DNA of 64,000 nt from Pseudomonas sp. FP2196. GTDB taxonomy: Bacteria > Pseudomonadota > Gammaproteobacteria > Pseudomonadales > Pseudomonadaceae. The position numbers and the translations under genes were made by a program. Each line of letters begins with the position of its first letter. Positions within the stretch are counted from its first letter, which is position 1. The notes under the pieces are model-generated. The model saw only the letters and a program-made list of their open reading frames with translations, did no database searches and was not told where the DNA came from. The stretch lies in assembly GCF_030687715.1 (NCBI RefSeq), contig NZ_CP117445.1, positions 5,011,501 to 5,075,500 on the forward strand, read 5' to 3'. This document shows, in pieces, positions 59,381-64,000 of the stretch.

Positions 59381-60587
59381 GATTCGGCTCCTCGGCGAAG
59401 TCGCTCTCATGGAATTCCATCTCTTCGCTGCCCAGGTGGGTTCGACTCTCCCACTCGATCCTCAGCAACAAGCCGAGACAGGCACAGCAAATCACCAACG
59501 AGCTGCCGCCGTAACTGAGGAACGGCAAGGTCAGCCCCTTGGTCGGCAGCAGGCCGACGTTCACCCCGATGTTGATCAGGAACTGACCGATCCACAGGAA
59601 CGACAGGCCGTAAGCCACATACGCGGCGAAGAACTGTTTGGCTTTCTCCGCCCACAAGCCGATGTACATGCCGCGAATACACACGAACACGAACAGCGCC
59701 ACGGTGCACAGCGAACCCACCGCGCCGAGTTCTTCGGCCAATACCGAGAACACGAAGTCGGTGTGCGCTTCCGGCAGGTAGAACTGCTTCTGCACGCTGT
59801 TGCCCAGGCCAACGCCCAGCCATTCACCGCGACCGAACGCGATCAAGGCTTGCGACAACTGGTAACCGGCACCGAACTGGTCGGCCCACGGGTCGGCGAA
59901 GTTGGTCAGACGCGCCATCCGGTAAGGCTGCATTTGAATCAGCAAGACCACGGCCCCTACCGCCAGCACCACCATCAGCGAGAAGCGGAACAAGCCGACC
60001 CCGCCGAGGAACAGCATCGCCGCCGCAGCGCCCATCATCACGACGGTGGCACCGAAGTCCGGTTCCATCAGCAACAGGCCGGCCATCGGCAGCAGCACGA
60101 TGAATGGCTTGAAGAAGCCCATCCAGCTTTCGCGAACTTCTTTCTGGCGCCGCACCAGGTAACCGGCGAGGTAGATCACCACGAATACTTTGGCGATTTC
60201 GGATGGCTGAACGTTGAAAAAGCTGAAACCGATCCAGCGCATCGAACCGTTAACCTCTCGGCCAATGCCCGGGATGATCACCATCACCAGCAAGCCGAAG
60301 GCACCCAGCAGCATCAACCAGCCAAGGCGCTGCCAGGTGGCGATCGGAATCATCATGGTGACGATGCACGCGCCCAGCCCCAGCACCACATAAATAAGGT
60401 GACGGATCATGTAATACAGCGGACTGCCCGACTGCGCGGCCGCCACTTCGGTGGAGGCCGAGGCGATCATGATCAGACCCAGACCGAGCAACGCCAGGCA
60501 ACCGGCAAGCATCGGGAAGTCGAGGTCGATCCCGCGCCCGGTGATGATCGGCGACGGATACGGCTTGATGATGTTGAGCAGGCTCAT
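59370..60587 (-). CDS. ftsW: Peptidoglycan glycosyltransferase FtsW
   Basis: A 405-residue SEDS-family polymerase with about ten membrane segments that links lipid II into glycan strands at the septum. SEDS motifs are RWIGFSFFNVQPSEIAKV, LLMEPDFGATVVMMG (catalytic Asp region) and LTLPFLSYGGSSLV. It overlaps murD by 4 nt and murG by 11 nt. Confidence 0.97.
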   Translation of the reverse strand: MSLLNIIKPYPSPIITGRGIDLDFPMLAGCLALLGLGLIMIASASTEVAAAQSGSPLYYMIRHLIYVVLGLGACIVTMMIPIATWQRLGWLMLLGAFGLLVMVIIPGIGREVNGSMRWIGFSFFNVQPSEIAKVFVVIYLAGYLVRRQKEVRESWMGFFKPFIVLLPMAGLLLMEPDFGATVVMMGAAAAMLFLGGVGLFRFSLMVVLAVGAVVLLIQMQPYRMARLTNFADPWADQFGAGYQLSQALIAFGRGEWLGVGLGNSVQKQFYLPEAHTDFVFSVLAEELGAVGSLCTVALFVFVCIRGMYIGLWAEKAKQFFAAYVAYGLSFLWIGQFLINIGVNVGLLPTKGLTLPFLSYGGSSLVICCACLGLLLRIEWESRTHLGSEEMEFHESDFAEEPNHGR

Positions 60588-61930
60588 GCCAGTTCCTCCA
60601 CGGCGCGGACGAACTGGTGACCACGGTCTTCATAATTCTTGAACATGTCGAAACTGGCGCAGGCCGGCGACAGCAGTACCACGTCACCCGGTTGCGCGGC
60701 GGCGCGACATTGCTCAACGGCTTCAACCAGCGAGGTGGCGCGAATCAGTGGCACGGCATCGCCGATGGCGTCACCGATCTTGTCGCAGTCGCGGCCCATC
60801 AGGATCACGGCGCGGCAGTTGGCCGCCACCGGATCACGCAGATCATTGAACTCGGCGCCCTTGCCGTCACCGCCGGCAATCAGAATGACCTTGCCGTCGA
60901 TGTCCGCACCCAGGCCTTCGATGGCCGCCAGTGCGGCGCCAACGTTGGTGGCTTTGGAGTCGTTGTAATAAGCGACGCCGTCCAGATCACGCACCCACTG
61001 GCAGCGATGTTCGAGGCCGGCGAACGTACGCAGGGCCGAAAGCATGGCGTCGAATGGCAGACCGACCGCGTGGCCGAGCGCTAGCGCCGCCAGGGCATTG
61101 GACTGGTTGTGTGCGCCACGAATCTTCAATTCGCGCACCGGCATCAGGTTCTGGAATTCGAAGGCGAGGTACTTTTCGCCGTCTTCTTCGCGGATACCGA
61201 ATGCCTTGAAATCAGGCTTGCTCAGGCCGAAGGTCCAGCACGGCTGGCCCTCACCCATCAACGGACGGGTCAGTGCATCCTGACGGTTGACCACGAACTG
61301 CTTCGCGCCACGGAAGATCCGGTGCTTGGCCAGGTGATAGGCCGGCAGACCGCTGTAGCGATCCATGTGGTCTTCGCTGATGTTCAGCACGGTCGCCACT
61401 TCGGCGTTGAGCTGGTCGGTGGTTTCCAGCTGGAAGCTCGACAGTTCCATCACATACAGCTCGACATCGTCACTGAGCAGATCCAGCGCCGGCGTACCGA
61501 GGTTGCCGCCCACCGCGACACGTTTGCCGGCCGCAGCCGCCATCTCGCCGACCAGGGTGGTGACGGTGCTTTTCGCGTTGGAACCGCTGATGGCCACGAT
61601 CGGCGCCCGCGCGTTACGCGCGAACAGCTCGATGTCGCCGGACAGTTTCACGCCACGGGCTGCAGCGGCTTGCAGGGCCGGGGTCGCCAGCGCCAGGCCG
61701 GGGCTCACGTAGAGCTCGTCGGCACGGCACAGGAATTCGACGTCCAGCTCGCCACAACGCACTTCCACGTGCGGATAGTCACGCTTGAGCGTGGCCAGTT
61801 CCGGTGGATTTTCCCGCGTGTCAGCCACAGCAAACGACGTGCCCCGGTTCGCCAGGAAGCGAACCAGGGACATGCCGCTCTTGCCGAGGCCGACAACGAT
61901 GCGGAAGTGGTCAGAAGCGATCAGAGACAC
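60584..61930 (-). CDS. murD: UDP-N-acetylmuramoylalanine--D-glutamate ligase
   Basis: A 448-residue Mur ligase that adds D-glutamate. The N-terminal domain starts FRIVVGLGKSGMSLVRFLAN, the ATP loop is SGSNAKSTVTTLVGEM, a form typical of Pseudomonas MurD, and YYNDSKATNVGAALAAIEG lies in the C-terminal domain. The start is GTG with GAGG about 9 bases upstream. It follows mraY by 5 bp. Confidence 0.97.
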   Translation of the reverse strand: MSLIASDHFRIVVGLGKSGMSLVRFLANRGTSFAVADTRENPPELATLKRDYPHVEVRCGELDVEFLCRADELYVSPGLALATPALQAAAARGVKLSGDIELFARNARAPIVAISGSNAKSTVTTLVGEMAAAAGKRVAVGGNLGTPALDLLSDDVELYVMELSSFQLETTDQLNAEVATVLNISEDHMDRYSGLPAYHLAKHRIFRGAKQFVVNRQDALTRPLMGEGQPCWTFGLSKPDFKAFGIREEDGEKYLAFEFQNLMPVRELKIRGAHNQSNALAALALGHAVGLPFDAMLSALRTFAGLEHRCQWVRDLDGVAYYNDSKATNVGAALAAIEGLGADIDGKVILIAGGDGKGAEFNDLRDPVAANCRAVILMGRDCDKIGDAIGDAVPLIRATSLVEAVEQCRAAAQPGDVVLLSPACASFDMFKNYEDRGHQFVRAVEELA

Positions 61931-61935
61931 TCGTT

Positions 61936-63018
61936 CTACCTCAGCTTCAGGGTGGCAAGGCCAACCAACACGAGAATCACGGTGATGATCCAGAAACGGA
62001 CGATCACACGCGGCTCGGGCCAGCCCTTGAGTTCAAAGTGGTGGTGTATCGGAGCCATGCGGAACACACGGCGACCGGTCAGCTTAAAGGACGCAACCTG
62101 AATGACGACTGACAGGGTTTCCATCACGAACACGCCGCCCATGATGAACAGGACGATTTCCTGACGGACGATCACCGCGATGGTGCCCAGTGCAGCACCC
62201 AGCGCCAGTGCGCCGACGTCGCCCATGAATACTTGGGCCGGATAGGTGTTGAACCAGAGGAACCCCAGACCGGCACCGATCAATGCGCCGCAGAACACGA
62301 TCAGTTCGCCCGCACCCGGCACATAAGGAATCAACAGGTATTCAGCGAATTTCACGTTACCCGACAGGTAGCAGAAGATACCGAGGCCACCGCCAACCAT
62401 CACGGTCGGCATGATCGCCAGACCGTCGAGGCCGTCAGTCAGGTTGACCGCGTTGCTCGAACCGACGATCACAAAGTAGGTCAGCACGATGAAGCCCAGG
62501 CCCAGCGGAATGCTGTAGTCCTTGAGCATCGGCAGGATCAACGTGGTTTCCACCGGCGTGCTGGCGGTCATATAAAGGAAGATCGCCGCGCCGAGGCCGA
62601 ACACCGACTGCCAGAAATACTTCCAGCGGCTCGGCAAGCCACGGGAGTTTTTCTCGATGACTTTGCGGTAATCGTCAACCCAACCGATGGCGCCGAACAG
62701 CAAGGTCACCAGCAGTACAGTCCAGACGTAGCGGTTGCTCAGGTCAGCCCAGAGCAAGGTGCTGACGCCGATCGAAGACAGAATCAGTGCGCCGCCCATG
62801 GTCGGAGTACCCGACTTGGACAGGTGCGATTGCGGGCCGTCGTTACGAACGGATTGACCGATCTGACGGTTCTGCAAAGTGCGGATCATCCACGGGCCAT
62901 AGCACAGCGACAAAACCAGCGCGGTCAGCACACCGAGAATCCCGCGCAGGGTCAGGTACTGAAAGACCGCGAAGCCTTTGTAGAACTGTTGCAGATACTC
63001 CGCTAGCAGCAGCAGCAT
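61936..63018 (-). CDS. mraY: Phospho-N-acetylmuramoyl-pentapeptide-transferase
   Basis: A 360-residue integral membrane enzyme (ten segments) that makes lipid I from UDP-MurNAc-pentapeptide and undecaprenyl phosphate. Signatures are [38 protein letters not shown] and [15 protein letters not shown], followed by [11 protein letters not shown]. The ATG overlaps the murF stop by one base (TAATG). Confidence 0.98.
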   Translation of the reverse strand: MLLLLAEYLQQFYKGFAVFQYLTLRGILGVLTALVLSLCYGPWMIRTLQNRQIGQSVRNDGPQSHLSKSGTPTMGGALILSSIGVSTLLWADLSNRYVWTVLLVTLLFGAIGWVDDYRKVIEKNSRGLPSRWKYFWQSVFGLGAAIFLYMTASTPVETTLILPMLKDYSIPLGLGFIVLTYFVIVGSSNAVNLTDGLDGLAIMPTVMVGGGLGIFCYLSGNVKFAEYLLIPYVPGAGELIVFCGALIGAGLGFLWFNTYPAQVFMGDVGALALGAALGTIAVIVRQEIVLFIMGGVFVMETLSVVIQVASFKLTGRRVFRMAPIHHHFELKGWPEPRVIVRFWIITVILVLVGLATLKLR

Positions 63019-64000
63019 TAATGTTTCTCCAGACTGGACCCGCACAGAGCCGCAACGATGTTTTCCATCGCTGCACTGCGCGAACCCTTGATCAAAATGG
63101 TGGTGTTTGTGTCCTGCTCGGCGTCGAGGGCCTGGATCAGTTCGGCTTGCGTGCCGAAGTGATGCGCCTGTTCACCGAAAGCGTTTACGGCGTGAACCAT
63201 GTTCGGCCCAACGGCATAAAGCGCGGAAACCTTGCCCCGGGCGTATTCGCCCACGTCGCGGTGCCCCTGCTCCGCCCAATCGCCCAACTCGCCGATGTCT
63301 CCGAGCACCAGGACGGTGCGACCGGAAAAGCCGGCGAGTATATCAACGGCAGCGCACATGGAGGTGGGGTTTGCGTTGTAAGTGTCATCGATCACACGCA
63401 TACCGTTTTTTGCCAGTTGCGCGACGGTGCGGCCCTTGACCGGTTGCACCGCGCCAAGCCCGGTGGCAATGCCGAACAGCGACACGCCCAACGCATGTGC
63501 GGCAGCAGCAGCGGCCATCGAGTTGGCAACGTTATGGGTACCGAGCAGATTCAGTTGAACGCGCTCCGAACCTTCAGGCGTGTGCAGATTGAACGCCGGG
63601 CAACCCCGGGCATCGGTGCTCAGGTCGCTGGCGTAGAAGTCAGCTTGCGAATTGCTCAGGGCGAAAGTCAGGACTTTGCGAGCACCCGCGCGGGTCTTCC
63701 AGATACCGAAGGCCTTGTCGTCGAGATTCAGCACGGCGATGCCATCAGCCGCCAGACCTTCGATGATTTCACCTTTGGCTTCGACGATTTTTTCCGGGCC
63801 GCCGAACTCACCAACGTGAGCGGTGCCGGCATTGTTGAGGATCGCTACTTGCGGCTTGGTCAGCCCGACGGTGTAGGCGATTTCACCCAGACGCGAAGCA
63901 CCCAGTTCGATCACGGCCGCCGTGTGTTCCGGGGCCAGTTCGAGCAGGGTCAGCGGTGCGCCGAGATCGTTGTTCAGGTTGCCACGGGTCGCCAGCACCG
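63018..64000 (-). CDS. murF: UDP-MurNAc-tripeptide--D-alanyl-D-alanine ligase (partial)
   Basis: The C-terminal 327 or so residues of MurF; the start and the ATP-binding loop lie beyond the right edge. Visible parts match the family: [80 protein letters not shown] and [18 protein letters not shown]. MurF adds D-Ala-D-Ala to UDP-MurNAc-tripeptide, using the product of ddlB in the same cluster. Confidence 0.97.
   Translation of the reverse strand, partial: VLATRGNLNNDLGAPLTLLELAPEHTAAVIELGASRLGEIAYTVGLTKPQVAILNNAGTAHVGEFGGPEKIVEAKGEIIEGLAADGIAVLNLDDKAFGIWKTRAGARKVLTFALSNSQADFYASDLSTDARGCPAFNLHTPEGSERVQLNLLGTHNVANSMAAAAAAHALGVSLFGIATGLGAVQPVKGRTVAQLAKNGMRVIDDTYNANPTSMCAAVDILAGFSGRTVLVLGDIGELGDWAEQGHRDVGEYARGKVSALYAVGPNMVHAVNAFGEQAHHFGTQAELIQALDAEQDTNTTILIKGSRSAAMENIVAALCGSSLEKH

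Overview
The window is a 64 kb piece of a Pseudomonas chromosome, most likely from the P. fluorescens group. The gene order isc-cysE-trmJ-suhB-secDF-yajC-tgt-queA, the cyo operon, a divergent hmp/norR pair and the mraY-to-lpxC part of the division/cell-wall cluster are all typical of that genus. GC-rich codon use and many REP-type palindromes of the kinds common in fluorescent pseudomonads fit as well. No CRISPR array, prophage, insertion sequence or rRNA operon was seen.

Left third (1-15.2 kb), mostly minus strand. A partial ndk is followed by the complete Isc iron-sulfur operon, iscR-iscS-iscU-iscA-hscB-hscA-fdx-iscX. Its promoter carries two abutting 25-bp matches to the IscR type 1 operator. 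Next come cysE and trmJ, divergent suhB, a glycine-zipper envelope protein, and the queA-tgt-yajC-secD-secF transcription unit. A tRNA-Leu(CAA) closes this block.

Middle (15.2-26.4 kb) is the accessory part. After the tRNA come several genes I cannot assign, among them a bacterial PH-domain protein. Three tandem paralogous membrane genes (17.7-20.2 kb) share an N-terminal membrane hairpin, a C-terminal cysteine-pair domain (absent, single or duplicated) and a repeated upstream motif. This is the best candidate for an undescribed system. A PhoD-like phosphatase, a class III aminotransferase with a divergent LysR regulator, an unknown 234-residue protein and a RidA protein follow.

Right middle (26.4-51.4 kb). 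cyoABCDE (cytochrome bo3 oxidase and heme O synthase) has an unusually long leader containing GCGACA/TGTCGC palindromes. Then come dsbB, a SnoaL-like exported protein, and hmp (flavohemoglobin) divergent from norR with three GT-N7-AC operator matches between them. Further on are cheV, a GNAT, small exported proteins, a YkgJ-type cysteine-cluster protein, a DUF6124 gene with a 40-codon upstream ORF that has a near-perfect Shine-Dalgarno, an RND adaptor/pump/response-regulator/kinase operon, an OprD-family porin and a GGDEF diguanylate cyclase.

Right end (51.4-64 kb), all minus strand, holds murF (partial)-mraY-murD-ftsW-murG-murC-ddlB-ftsQ-ftsA-ftsZ-lpxC. Most neighbours overlap by 1-11 nt, and the genes cover peptidoglycan precursor synthesis, Z-ring assembly and the committed step of lipid A synthesis.
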